64,000 bases of DNA, taken from contig NZ_FOIE01000006.1 in assembly GCF_900111455.1 (NCBI RefSeq), positions 248,001 through 312,000 on the forward strand, in the 5' to 3' direction. Below the pieces are notes generated by a model, which did no database searches, had not been told where the DNA came from, and was given only the letters and a program-made list of their open reading frames with translations. Shown here piece after piece: positions 53,526 to 62,466 of the stretch (its first letter is position 1; every line of letters starts with the position of its first letter). Both the position numbers and the translations under genes were made by a program. Source of the stretch: Geodermatophilus poikilotrophus (GTDB lineage Bacteria; Actinomycetota; Actinomycetes; Mycobacteriales; Geodermatophilaceae).

Positions 53526-54170
53526 ATGCCTACCGCGAGTACCGACATGCCTGCCGCACAGCCGCCCCGCCCAGGCGCCGCGTCCCCGGACGCCCGGCGT
53601 CCCGGCGCCAACCCCTGGTCCGTGGACCTGCGCGAGCTCGGCCGCCGCGCCGGCTCGATGCAGGAGCTGGAGCGCGCGCTGCCGGCGCCCGCCGACTGGC
53701 GGGTCGAGCTCATCGGCGTCCCCGAGGGGGCCGAGGTCCGGCTCCGGCTGCGGCTGGAGTCGGTGATGGAGGGCGTGCTGGTCACCGGCGAGGTCGACGT
53801 CCCCGTCACCGGTTCGTGCGCGCGCTGCCTGGAGCCGATCGAGGACACCCTCGAGCTCGACGTCCAGGAGCTGTTCGCCTACGCGGGCAGCACCACCGAG
53901 GCCACCAGCGAGGAGGACGAGGTCCGCCGCGTCGAGGGCGACCACATCGACCTCGAGCCGATGGTCCGCGACCTCGTCGTCCTGGGCCTCCCGCTCGCGC
54001 CGACCTGCACCGAGGACTGCGCCGGCCTGTGCGTCGACTGCGGGCAGCGCCTCGACGACCTGCCCGCCGACCACACGCACGAGCAGCTCGACCCGCGCTG
54101 GGCCGGGCTCGCCGGCCGTTTCGCCTCCGCACCGGGCACCCCCGGTGCGGACAACCCAGAGGAGAACTGA
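53526..54170 (+). CDS. yceD: YceD/DUF177 protein
   Basis: 214 residues. It carries the DUF177 pattern: [29 protein letters not shown] with a CxxC pair, and ECxxDCxxLCxxC as [15 protein letters not shown]. It is probably zinc-binding and linked to ribosome or rRNA metabolism because of its fixed position before rpmF. The N-terminus is Pro-rich. ATG at 53526 lacks a strong ribosome site; a Met eight codons later is an alternative. One base separates its stop from the rpmF start. Confidence 0.88.
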   Translation: MPTASTDMPAAQPPRPGAASPDARRPGANPWSVDLRELGRRAGSMQELERALPAPADWRVELIGVPEGAEVRLRLRLESVMEGVLVTGEVDVPVTGSCARCLEPIEDTLELDVQELFAYAGSTTEATSEEDEVRRVEGDHIDLEPMVRDLVVLGLPLAPTCTEDCAGLCVDCGQRLDDLPADHTHEQLDPRWAGLAGRFASAPGTPGADNPEEN

Positions 54171-54171
54171 C

Positions 54172-54351
54172 GTGGCCGTCCCGAAGCGGAAGATGTCCCG
54201 CGCCAACACCCGCGCCCGGCGCTCGCAGTGGAAGGCGTCCGCGCCCACCCTGACGCCGTGCCCGAACCGCGCCTGCGGCCAGCCCAAGCCGCCGCACCAG
54301 GCCTGCCCGAACTGCGGGCAGTACGCGGGCCGTCAGGTCCTCTCGGTCTGA
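54172..54351 (+). CDS. rpmF: Ribosomal protein bL32
   Basis: 59 residues. [21 protein letters not shown] is the conserved L32 start. CPNRAC and CPNC form the zinc-binding (C+) site near residues 32-50. GTG at 54172 after GAGGAGAACTGA. Cotranscribed with yceD and probably rnc. Confidence 0.97.
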   Translation: MAVPKRKMSRANTRARRSQWKASAPTLTPCPNRACGQPKPPHQACPNCGQYAGRQVLSV

Positions 54352-54368
54352 CCTCGGCAGGACCAGCC

Positions 54369-55181
54369 GTGGGGACGACGGCCACCGGTACCCAGCCCAC
54401 TGCGGGCGGGGCCGCCGGCCGTTCCCCGGCCGGTGTGGCGCACGCCGACCGCGCGGCCGCCTGGCTCCTCGACGCCCTGGGTGTCGAGCTGCCCGGCGGC
54501 CTGCTGGCGTTGGCGCTGACCCACCGGTCCTACGCCTACGAGCACGGCGGGCTGCCCACCAACGAGCGCCTGGAGTTCCTCGGGGACTCGGTGCTCGGCC
54601 TGGTCGTCACCGACGAGCTGTACCGGCGGCACCCCGAGCTGCCCGAGGGCCGGCTGGCCAAGCTGCGCGCCTCGGTGGTCAACATGACCTCGCTGGCCGG
54701 CGTCGCCCGCCGGCTCGGTGACGGCGGCCTGGGTCCGCACCTGCTGCTCGGCCGCGGTGAGGAGACCACCGGCGGCCGGGAGAAGGACTCGATCCTCGCC
54801 GACGCCGTCGAGGCGATCATCGGGGCCGTGCACGTCGGGCTCGGCCTGGACACCGCCGCGGCGATCGTGCACCGCCTGTTCGACCCGCTGCTCGACCAGG
54901 CCGCCACCCGCGGCGCCGGCCTGGACTGGAAGACCAGCCTGCAGGAGCTCGGCGCCCGGCTGGGGCTCGGTGCGCCGACCTACGTGGTCGAGGACACCGG
55001 CCCCGACCACGCCAAGACCTTCACCGCCGCCGTCGTCCTCGCCAGCACGGTGCACGGCCGCGGCGCCGGCCGCACCAAGAAGGCCGCCGAGCAGGAGGCC
55101 GCCGAGGCCGCCTGGCACGCCCTCTCCGACGGCGCCGGCAGCGACGGCGCGGCCGTCGCGGCCGGGTCCGGGGCGAGCTGA
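54369..55181 (+). CDS. rnc: Ribonuclease III
   Basis: 270 residues. The RNase III signature [15 protein letters not shown] lies near residues 65-80, with the second acidic site [11 protein letters not shown]. The C-terminal double-stranded-RNA-binding domain starts near 180 ([34 protein letters not shown]). It cleaves rRNA precursors and other duplex RNAs, which makes long hairpins in this genome possible substrates. GTG at 54369 with AGGA upstream. Confidence 0.97.
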   Translation: MGTTATGTQPTAGGAAGRSPAGVAHADRAAAWLLDALGVELPGGLLALALTHRSYAYEHGGLPTNERLEFLGDSVLGLVVTDELYRRHPELPEGRLAKLRASVVNMTSLAGVARRLGDGGLGPHLLLGRGEETTGGREKDSILADAVEAIIGAVHVGLGLDTAAAIVHRLFDPLLDQAATRGAGLDWKTSLQELGARLGLGAPTYVVEDTGPDHAKTFTAAVVLASTVHGRGAGRTKKAAEQEAAEAAWHALSDGAGSDGAAVAAGSGAS

Positions 55182-55187
55182 TCCGAC

Positions 55188-56066
55188 GTGCCCGAGCTGC
55201 CCGAGGTCGAGGTGGTCCGGCGCGGCTTGGAGCGCTGGGTCGCCGGACGCTCCGTCGCCTCCGTCGAGGTCCACCACCCGCGCGCCGTCCGCCGCCACCT
55301 CGGGGGCGCCGAGCACTTCGCCGCCGCGCTGACCGGGCGCACCCTCGCCGCCGCCCACCGCCGCGGCAAGTACCTGTGGCTGCCGTTGGCCGAGGACGAC
55401 GGCACGCCGGCCGGCCAGGCGCTCGTCGCCCACCTCGGGATGAGCGGCCAGCTGCTGGTCGAGAAGCCCGCCCAGCCCGACGAGACCCACCTGCGCGCCC
55501 GCGTCACCTTCACCGACGGCGGTCGGGAACTGCGCTTCGTCGACCAGCGCACGTTCGGCGGGCTGGCGGTGGAGGACACCGGTGAGGGCGACGCCGTGCC
55601 GCCCCGGGTCGCGCACATCGCGATCGACCCGCTGGACCCGGCCTTCGACGAGGCGGAGTTCTCCACCCGGCTGCGTCGGCGGCGCACGGAGGTCAAGCGC
55701 GCGCTGCTGGACCAGACGCTGATCGGCGGCGTCGGCAACATCTACGCCGACGAGTCGCTGTGGCGCGCCCGGTTGCACGGCAGCCGCCCGACCGACCGGC
55801 TCACCCGGGCCCAGGTCGGCGCGCTGCTGGAGGGTGTGCGCGACGTCCTCCACGAGAGCCTGGCGCAGGGCGGCACCTCCTTCGACTCGCTGTACGTCGA
55901 CGTCAACGGGCAGAGCGGGTACTTCTCCCGGCACCTGGCCGTCTACGGCCAGGTGGACCGGCCGTGCCCGCGCTGCGGGACGCCGATCGTCCGCGAGTCC
56001 TTCATGAACCGCTCGAGCTACAGCTGCCCGCAGTGCCAGCCGCTCCCGAGGGCCCGCCGCTCGTGA
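55188..56066 (+). CDS. mutM: Formamidopyrimidine-DNA glycosylase
   Basis: 292 residues. [14 protein letters not shown] holds the catalytic Pro2 and Glu3. HRRGKYLW and [13 protein letters not shown] are substrate blocks. The helix-two-turn-helix ([17 protein letters not shown]) and the C-terminal zinc finger ([25 protein letters not shown]) are complete. It removes 8-oxoguanine and works alongside the pool cleaner MutT1. GTG start at 55188. Confidence 0.97.
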   Translation: MPELPEVEVVRRGLERWVAGRSVASVEVHHPRAVRRHLGGAEHFAAALTGRTLAAAHRRGKYLWLPLAEDDGTPAGQALVAHLGMSGQLLVEKPAQPDETHLRARVTFTDGGRELRFVDQRTFGGLAVEDTGEGDAVPPRVAHIAIDPLDPAFDEAEFSTRLRRRRTEVKRALLDQTLIGGVGNIYADESLWRARLHGSRPTDRLTRAQVGALLEGVRDVLHESLAQGGTSFDSLYVDVNGQSGYFSRHLAVYGQVDRPCPRCGTPIVRESFMNRSSYSCPQCQPLPRARRS

Positions 56067-56142
56067 GCGGGCAGCGGCGGGAGCCCGTCAGCGGGGAGCG
56101 AGCGAGGCGCGGGGCGCCCCGCCGGAGCGAACGGGGGGAGTC

Positions 56143-56412
56143 GTGACGCGGCGCGCGGTCGCCCTGGTCTCGGGCTCGGTGCAGGGCGTCGGCTACCGCT
56201 GGTTCGTCCGCGGACGGGCCGCGGCGGCGGGACTGGCGGGGTCGGCGACGAACCTGCCCGACGGGTGCGTCGAGGTCGTGCTCGAGGGGGAGGACGCCGC
56301 GGTGGAGGCCGTCCTCGTCGAGCTGCAGGGCGCTCAGGCGCCCGGTGCGGTGACGCGGGTCGACGTCCGGGACGAGCCGGTCCAGGGGATCTCCGGGTTC
56401 ACGACGGCGTGA
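56143..56412 (+). CDS. acyP: Acylphosphatase
   Basis: 89 residues. VSGSVQGVGYRWFVRGRAAA carries the active-site Arg, and ATNLPDGCVEVVLEG the catalytic Asn. It hydrolyses carboxyl-phosphate bonds in small metabolites. GTG at 56143 with GGGGGGAG upstream. It lies between mutM and smc, a position conserved in actinobacteria. Confidence 0.93.
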   Translation: MTRRAVALVSGSVQGVGYRWFVRGRAAAAGLAGSATNLPDGCVEVVLEGEDAAVEAVLVELQGAQAPGAVTRVDVRDEPVQGISGFTTA

Positions 56413-56456
56413 CGAACGTGACACCTCCCCGACACGGGGGCGTTGGAGTGTGCCCG

Positions 56457-56485
56457 TTGACCTGCGTGTCCTGGCCTGTCACCCT
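56457..56485 (+). promoter_or_regulatory. Promoter of the 63-aa coiled-coil gene
   Basis: TTGACC (56457-56462) and CACCCT (56480-56485), spaced 17 nt, give a start near 56492 and a leader of about 70 nt. GAAAGG (56545-56550) is the likely ribosome site. Confidence 0.55.
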
Positions 56486-56561
56486 GGGAACACACGGACC
56501 GCGCCGACCGTCGTACGGGGCGCAGGTCACACCCTCACGCAGTCGAAAGGCCGTTGTTGCC

Positions 56562-56753
56562 ATGGCCAAGGCCCTGTTCGGTCACGTCGTCGCCCCCGCG
56601 GAGCTCCGCGTAGCCGAGGAGAACGCCGTCCTGCGAGCCCGGGTGCGCCGACTGGAGCAGGAACTGCAGGAGCTGCGCGCCCAGCGCGACGCCGCCATCG
56701 CCCACGAGCTGCTCAGCCTGGCCGGCGACAACGCCGAGCCCGCGCTCGCCTAG
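56562..56753 (+). CDS. Small conserved coiled-coil protein between acyP and smc
   Basis: 63 residues. MAKALFGHVVAPAELRVAEE is followed by a Leu-heptad helix (NAVLRARVRRLEQELQELRAQ) and a short tail. It looks like a dimeric coiled coil. Proteins beginning MAKALxGH are common in actinobacteria but functionally uncharacterised to my knowledge. A clear promoter and leader suggest it is well expressed. The hairpin copy H follows its stop. Confidence 0.75.
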   Translation: MAKALFGHVVAPAELRVAEENAVLRARVRRLEQELQELRAQRDAAIAHELLSLAGDNAEPALA

Positions 56754-56758
56754 TAGAG

Positions 56759-56814
56759 GGACCCCTCTGCCCCCCGCCACTCGCAGGCTCGCGACGGGAC
56801 CCTGCAGAGGGGCC
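56759..56814 (+). repeat. Stop-linked covarying hairpin, copy H (before smc)
   Basis: GG-A-CCCCTCTGC (56759-56770) pairs with GCAGAGGGGCC (56804-56814). The loop is CCGCCACTCGCAGG plus CTCGCGACGGGACCCT. It begins 5 nt after the stop of the 63-aa gene. Its stem matches the copy after leuB. Confidence 0.72.
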
Positions 56815-56840
56815 GGCAGCCGGGCGGGGGATGGGCTGTC

Positions 56841-59800
56841 GTGCACCTGTCCGGTCTGACGCTCAAGGGCTTCAAGTCCTTCGCGTCCACGACGACCCTG
56901 CGCCTGGAGCCGGGGATCACCGCAGTCGTCGGCCCCAACGGGTCCGGCAAGTCGAACGTCGTCGACGCCATCGCCTGGGTCCTGGGTGAGCAGGGGGCCA
57001 AGAGCCTGCGCGGCGGCAAGATGGAGGACGTCATCTTCGCCGGCACCGCCGGCCGCCCGGCTCTGGGCCGGGCCGAGGTCACGCTCACCATTGACAACTC
57101 CGACGGCGCACTGCCCATCGACTACACCGAGGTGTCGATCACCCGTCGGATGTACCGCTCCGGGGAGAGCGAGTACGAGATCAACGGGGACAAGGTCCGG
57201 CTGCTCGACGTCCAGGAGCTGCTCAGCGACTCCGGCATCGGCCGCGAGATGCACGTCATCGTCGGGCAGGGCCAGCTCGACGCCGTCCTCTCCGGCCGCC
57301 CGGAGGACCGCCGCGCCTTCATCGAGGAGGCCGCCGGCGTCCTCAAGCACCGCAAGCGCAAGGAGAAGGCGCTCCGCAAGCTCGACGCGATGCAGGCCAA
57401 CCTCGACCGGCTCGCCGACCTCACCGCCGAGCTGCGCCGCCAGCTGAAGCCGCTGGGCCGGCAGGCCGAGGTCGCCCGCCGCGCGGCCGGCGTGCAGGCC
57501 GACCTCCGCGACGCCCGGCTCCGGCTGCTCGCCGACGACCTCGTGCGGCTGCGCGACGCGCTGGACGCGGACGTCGCCGACGAGACCGCCGCCCGGCAGC
57601 GACGTGCCGTCGTCGAGGCGGAGCTGGCGCGGGCGTCGACGCGCGAGTCGGCGCTCGAGGTCCAGCTCGCGGCCGACGCCCCGCTGCTGGCCACCGGCCA
57701 GGACACCTGGTACCGGCTGTCGGCCCTCACCGAGCGCTTCCGCGGCGTCGCGCAGCTGGCCGCCGAGCGGCACCGCCACCTCTCCGCCGCCCCGCCCGCG
57801 GCCGCCGCCGGCCGGGACCCCGACCAGCTCGAGGCCGAGGCCGACCGGGTCGCCGCCACCGAGGAGCAGCTGGCCGCAGGGCTGGCGGCCGAGCGCGGCC
57901 GGCTGGCGTCCGCCGTCGCGACCCGCACCGAGCTGGAGACCGCCCTCACCGAGGCCGAGCGGGCCTGGGTGGCCGCCGCCCGCGCGCTGGCCGACCGCCG
58001 CGAGGGCCTCGCCCGGCTCTCCGGCCAGGTCGCCGCCGCCCGCTCCCGCGTCGCTGCAGGGGAGTCGGAGATCGAGCGGCTCGCGCTCGCCGCCGGCGAG
58101 GCCGCCGAGCGCGCCGAGGTCGCCGCCGAGCGGCTGGCCGAGCGCCGGGGGGCGGTGGCCGAGCAGGAGGACGGCGACGTCGCGCTGGTCACCGCCCACC
58201 AGGACGCCGTCGCCGCGCACGCCGAGGCGGCCCGGGCGGTCACCGAGCTGGCCGCCGCGGAGCGCGCCGCCGAGCGCGACCGCGCCTCCTGGCAGGCCCG
58301 GCGCGACACCCTCGCCCAAGGGCTGGCGCCGGCCGACGGGGCCGCGGCCGTGCTCGCCGCCGACCTGCCCGGCGTGCTGGGCCCGTTCGCCGACCGGGTG
58401 ACCGTCGCGCCCGGTGGGGAGGTCGCGCTGGCGGCCGCCCTGGCCGGCATGGCCGACGCCCTCGTCGTCGACTCCGTCGCCGGAGCCGCCGCGGCGCTGG
58501 CACACCTCAAGGACGTCGACGGCGGCCGGGCCGGGCTGCTCGTCACCGGCGGCCTGCCCGCACTGCCCCGGGAGGGCTGGCCGGAGCTCCTTGAGGGCGT
58601 GCGCTGGGCCCGCGACCTCGTCGACGCCCCCGAGGAGCTGCACCCGGCCCTGGACCGCGCGCTGGACCGGGTCGCCGTCGTGCCCGGCCTGGACGCCGCC
58701 GTCACCCTCGTCGGCACCCACCCGCGGGTGCGGGCGGTGACCGCGGACGGCGACCTGGTCGGCTCCGACTGGTCGGCCGGCGGCCAGGCCAACGCCCCCT
58801 CCGGCCTCGAGGTCCGCGCCCGGGTCGACGACGCCGGCCGGGAGCTGGCCGCCGCGGCCGCCCGCGCCGCCGAGCTCGCCGATCGGCTGGCCGCCGCGCG
58901 CGAGACCGCCCGTGCGCGCTCCGCCGACGTCGACGAGGCCCTCGCCGCGCGCCAGGCCGCCGACCGCAGTCGCTCCGCGGTCGCCGCGCAGCTGGCCGAG
59001 CTCGGTGCCGCCGCCCGGTCCGCCGCCGCCGAGGCCGAGCGCTCCTCGGCCGCCCGGGTCCGGGCCGAGCAGGCGCTGGAGCAGGCGCAGACCGCGCTCA
59101 CCGGGCTGGAGCAGCGGCTGGCCGAGGCCGAGGCGGCGCCGGTCGAGGAGGAGCCCGACCCCGCCGAGCGGGACCGGCTGCGGCTGGAGGCGGCCGCGGC
59201 TCGGCAGGCCGAGACCGAGGCGCGGCTGGCCGTCCGCACCGCCGAGGAGCGGGCCCGGGCGTTGTCCGGGCGGGCCGAGTCGCTGCGCCGGCAGGCCCGC
59301 CAGGAACGCGCCGCCCGTGAGCGCGCCGCCGCTGCCCGGGTGGCCCGCGAGCGGGGCGCGCAGGTCGCCTCCCGGGTGCGGTCCGGCGCGGAGGCGGCGC
59401 TCACCGCGCTAGCGTCGTCCCTCGCCCGGGCCGTCGTGGAGCGGGACGAGCTGGCCCGCGTGCGCACCGCCCGCGAGGCCGAGCTGCTGGAGGTGCGCGT
59501 CGCCGTCCGCGCCGCCACCGCCGAGCTGGAGCGGCTGACCGACGAGGTGCACCGCGACGAGGTGGCCCGCGCCGAGCAGCGCTACCGCATCGAGGCGCTG
59601 GAGGGCCGGGCGGCCGAGGAGTACGGCGTCGACCTGCCCACCCTGCTCGGCGAGTACGGGCCCGCCGCCCCGGTGCCGCCCACCCCGGCGCAGGTCGCCG
59701 CCGCGCAGGCCGCGGGGGAACCCGAGCCGGCCCCGGTGCCCTACGACCGTGCCGCCCAGGAACGCCGTGCCGCCAGGGCCGAGCGCGACCTGACCACGCT

Positions 59801-60407
59801 GGGCAAGGTCAACCCGCTGGCGCTGGAGGAGTTCGCGGCGCTGGAGGAGCGGCACGGCTTCCTGGCCACGCAGCTCGAGGACCTCAAGGCGACCCGCCGC
59901 GACCTGCTCACCGTCGTCCGCGAGGTCGACGGGCGCATCCACGACGTCTTCGCCTCGGCCTTCGCCGACGTGCAGCGGGAGTTCGAGCAGGTCTTCGCCG
60001 TGCTCTTCCCGGGCGGGCACGGCCGGCTGCACCTGACCGACCCCGAGGACCTGCTCACCACCGGCGTCGAGGTGGAGGCCCGCCCGCCCGGCAAGAAGGT
60101 CAAGCGGCTCTCGCTGCTGTCCGGCGGCGAACGGTCGCTGACCGCCGTCGCGCTGCTCGTGGCGATCTTCCGGGCCCGGCCCTCGCCGTTCTACGTGCTC
60201 GACGAGGTCGAGGCCGCGCTCGACGACGTCAACCTCGGCCGGCTGCTCACGCTCGTCGGGCAGCTGCGCGCGACCTCGCAGCTGATCGTCATCACGCACC
60301 AGAAGCGGACGATGGAGATCGCCGACGCGCTGTACGGCGTCAGCATGCGCGGCGACGGCATCACCGGCGTCATCAGCCAGCGCCTCCGGGAGGCCGAGAG
60401 CGCCTGA
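56841..60407 (+). CDS. smc: Chromosome segregation SMC ATPase
   Basis: 1188 residues. The N-terminal ATPase half has LTLKGFKSFASTTTL and the Walker A VVGPNGSGKSNVVDAI, with the Q loop GQGQLDAVLSGRPEDRR. Long Ala/Glu/Arg coiled coils flank a hinge at about 500-640 (GVLGPFADRVTVAPGGEV). The C-terminal half carries the signature LSLLSGGERSLTAVALL and Walker B PFYVLDEVEAALDD. It compacts and segregates the chromosome with ScpAB. GTG at 56841. The next gene starts at its stop codon region (ATGGCC at 60407). Confidence 0.97.
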   Translation: MHLSGLTLKGFKSFASTTTLRLEPGITAVVGPNGSGKSNVVDAIAWVLGEQGAKSLRGGKMEDVIFAGTAGRPALGRAEVTLTIDNSDGALPIDYTEVSITRRMYRSGESEYEINGDKVRLLDVQELLSDSGIGREMHVIVGQGQLDAVLSGRPEDRRAFIEEAAGVLKHRKRKEKALRKLDAMQANLDRLADLTAELRRQLKPLGRQAEVARRAAGVQADLRDARLRLLADDLVRLRDALDADVADETAARQRRAVVEAELARASTRESALEVQLAADAPLLATGQDTWYRLSALTERFRGVAQLAAERHRHLSAAPPAAAAGRDPDQLEAEADRVAATEEQLAAGLAAERGRLASAVATRTELETALTEAERAWVAAARALADRREGLARLSGQVAAARSRVAAGESEIERLALAAGEAAERAEVAAERLAERRGAVAEQEDGDVALVTAHQDAVAAHAEAARAVTELAAAERAAERDRASWQARRDTLAQGLAPADGAAAVLAADLPGVLGPFADRVTVAPGGEVALAAALAGMADALVVDSVAGAAAALAHLKDVDGGRAGLLVTGGLPALPREGWPELLEGVRWARDLVDAPEELHPALDRALDRVAVVPGLDAAVTLVGTHPRVRAVTADGDLVGSDWSAGGQANAPSGLEVRARVDDAGRELAAAAARAAELADRLAAARETARARSADVDEALAARQAADRSRSAVAAQLAELGAAARSAAAEAERSSAARVRAEQALEQAQTALTGLEQRLAEAEAAPVEEEPDPAERDRLRLEAAAARQAETEARLAVRTAEERARALSGRAESLRRQARQERAARERAAAARVARERGAQVASRVRSGAEAALTALASSLARAVVERDELARVRTAREAELLEVRVAVRAATAELERLTDEVHRDEVARAEQRYRIEALEGRAAEEYGVDLPTLLGEYGPAAPVPPTPAQVAAAQAAGEPEPAPVPYDRAAQERRAARAERDLTTLGKVNPLALEEFAALEERHGFLATQLEDLKATRRDLLTVVREVDGRIHDVFASAFADVQREFEQVFAVLFPGGHGRLHLTDPEDLLTTGVEVEARPPGKKVKRLSLLSGGERSLTAVALLVAIFRARPSPFYVLDEVEAALDDVNLGRLLTLVGQLRATSQLIVITHQKRTMEIADALYGVSMRGDGITGVISQRLREAESA

Positions 60408-61242
60408 TGGCCGAGGCGGACGGGCTGCGGGTGCTCACCTGGAACCTGTGGTGGCGCTTCGGCGCCTGGCAGGACCGGCAGACGGCGATCGAAGCGGAGC
60501 TGGCGGCCGCGCGGCCCGACGTCTGCGCGCTGCAGGAGGTCTGGATCGGCCCCGAGGGTGACCAGGCCGAGCTGCTCGCCGGGCGGCTGGGCATGCACGC
60601 GGTCGTCGCCCCGAGCCCGGCGCCGGGACGCTGGCAGCGCCGCCTCGGGGATCCGGCCATCGGCTTCGCCAACGCCGTCCTCAGCCGCTGGCCGATCACC
60701 CGCAGCGCCGTCCACGACTTGCCGGCCCACCCCGGGAGGACGGAGAGCGAACCGTCCTGCACGCGGAGATCGCCGCCCCGGGCGGGACGGTCGACGTGTT
60801 CACCACGCAGCTGGACTCCGCTCCCGACCGCTCGGCCACGCGCTGCGCCCAGGTGGAGGAGGTCGTGCGTTTCGTCGCGGCCCGCGCCGGCACGGCGCAC
60901 CCGCCGGTGGTCACCGGTGACCTGAACGCCGAGCCGGACTCCGACGAGATCCGGCGGCTGTGCGGGCACAAGACCGCACCGGTCGTGCCGGGCACCGTGC
61001 TCGTCGACGCCTGGCGCTACGCCGGTTCGGGTGAGGCGGGCTGGACCTGGGACCGGCGCAACCCGCACGTGGCGGCGACCTTCGAGCCGAGCGCGCGGAT
61101 CGACTACGTGCTGGTCGGACCGCCCACCGCCGGGGGGCGCGGACACGTGCGCGGCGTCCGGCTCGTCGGCGACCGGCCCGTCGACGGCGTGTGGCCGTCG
61201 GACCACTGCGGGGTGCTCGCCGAACTCGGGGGCGCCCGGTGA
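60407..61242 (+). pseudogene. Endonuclease/exonuclease/phosphatase family gene with frameshift
   Basis: The first frame (from 60407) gives LTWNLWWRFG, CALQEVWIGPEGDQ and FANAVLSRWPI, then degenerates to Arg/Pro/Ser-rich sequence after LPAHPGR near 60735. From there the -1 frame continues the family: REDGERTVLHAEIAAPG, VVTGDLNAEPDSDEI, RIDYVLVG and SDHCGVLAEL, stopping at 61242. One missing base in CCCCGGGAGG (about 60730-60739) explains it. Intact, it would be about 278 residues. It may be a real pseudogene or a sequencing error in a GC homopolymer. It abuts the smc stop. Confidence 0.8.
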
Positions 61243-61571
61243 TCGGAGTCCGACGGGTCGCACCGGCGGAGGAGGCGGTGCTCCGCGACGTCCGGCTGCG
61301 CGCGCTGCTCGATGCACCGTCGGCCTTCGCCTCACCCCACGACCGCGAGGTGGCCTTCGGCGAGGACGAGTGGCGTGGCCGGATCGCCGGTGGTCCGTGG
61401 TGGCCGGCGTACGCGGACGGCGCACGGACGGTGGGCCTCTGGGTGGCCGACGGCAACGACCGCGCGCGCCGGTCCCACGAGCGCCTCGGCTCCACCGGCA
61501 CGGACGAGCGGCAGCCCCTGCCCAGCGATCCGGGCACCAGCGAGGAGCGGGTGGAGCGCGTCCTCCGCTAG
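61239..61571 (+). pseudogene. GNAT acetyltransferase lacking its acetyl-CoA core
   Basis: 110 residues from GTG 61239, which overlaps the EEP stop. The start (IGVRRVAPAEEAVLRDVRLR, DAPSAFASPHDREVAF) and the end (LWVADGNDRARRSHERLG, ERQPLPSDPGTSEERVERVL) are typical of a GNAT subfamily. The middle, including the (R/Q)xxGxG acetyl-CoA loop and about 45 residues, is absent; DGARTVGL joins directly to WVADGN. The frame is kept, so a product could be made but should be inactive. It ends tail to tail with the next gene, overlapping by CTAG. Confidence 0.72.
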
Positions 61572-62383
61572 ACCCCGGAGCGCACCTCGAGGTCGACGAC
61601 CAGCGGCAGGTGGTCGGAGGCGCCGGCGGCGTCCAGCACGTGCGCCCGGGTCACGCCGACGCCGGGGGAGACCCACACCTGGTCGATCCGCCGGTGCGGG
61701 CGCCGGGCCGGGTGCGTCCCGCCGCGCCGGGCCTGCCAGAACCGCCAGCCGGCCCGGTCCTCGCGGTCGGGGGCCAGCTCCCAGGCGTCGGTGAAGCGCC
61801 CGGTCAGCGGGGCCAGCTCGGGGGCCCGGGGGTCGGCGTTGAAGTCCCCCACGAGGACGCCGGTCTCCATCGGCTCGGTGTGCAGCTGCGCGATCGCGGC
61901 GATCTGCTCCGCGCGCTCCTCCGGGGAGCGGGTGGAGAGGTGGGTGGTCGTCACCCACAGCGCGGCGCCGTCGAGCTCGACCATGGTCCGCAGCGCGCTG
62001 CGCGGCTCGCCGCTGCCGGGCAGCGGGTGGACGTCGCTGATCAGGATGGGCAGCCGGGACAGCAGCGCGTTGCCGTACTGGCGGCGCAGGCCCTCGTCCC
62101 GGCGCGGCTCGTCGATCGCCGGACCCCAGGCCAGCTGCATGTCCAGCGCCCGGGACAGCAGCAGGGCCTGGTCGACGTCCTCGCTGCGCCCGCCGAAGTG
62201 CCGGTCCACCTCCTGCAGGCAGATGAGGTCGGCGTCCGCGGCGGCGAGCACCGTGGCCAGCCGGGGGAGGTCGTGGCGGCCGTCGTCCCCGACGCCGTGG
62301 TGGGTGTTGAAGGTGACCAGCCGGACCGGGACCGGCGGCTGGTCGGGACCGGGAGCGGGCCTCGTGCCCAGGGGGTCGCTCAC
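61568..62383 (-). CDS. Endonuclease/exonuclease/phosphatase family protein
   Basis: 271 residues with a complete EEP fold: VRLVTFNTHHGVGDDG, LICLQEVDRHF (catalytic Glu), YGNALLSRLPI, WVTTTHLSTRS, TGVLVGDFNADPRAPEL (Asp/Asn) and ASDHLPLVVDLEV (final Asp-His). There is no signal peptide. The substrate (DNA, phospholipid or inositol phosphate) is unknown. The GTG at 62383 has GAGGAGGGA upstream; the open frame runs far beyond only because the GC content removes stops. It is the intact counterpart of the frameshifted EEP gene. Confidence 0.86.
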   Translation of the reverse strand: MSDPLGTRPAPGPDQPPVPVRLVTFNTHHGVGDDGRHDLPRLATVLAAADADLICLQEVDRHFGGRSEDVDQALLLSRALDMQLAWGPAIDEPRRDEGLRRQYGNALLSRLPILISDVHPLPGSGEPRSALRTMVELDGAALWVTTTHLSTRSPEERAEQIAAIAQLHTEPMETGVLVGDFNADPRAPELAPLTGRFTDAWELAPDREDRAGWRFWQARRGGTHPARRPHRRIDQVWVSPGVGVTRAHVLDAAGASDHLPLVVDLEVRSGV

Positions 62384-62466
62384 GAATCCCTCCTCGCTGG
62401 CGCTCGTCGGCTCCGTTCGCGGGCGCTGCTGTGCCCATGGTGAGCTCGCGAGCTCGCTCGTCCGCG

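Noticed and set aside
60727-60745. Programmed ribosomal frameshift in the EEP gene
   Set aside because: No proper X-XXY-YYZ heptamer or downstream pseudoknot is evident. A one-base loss explains the data better.
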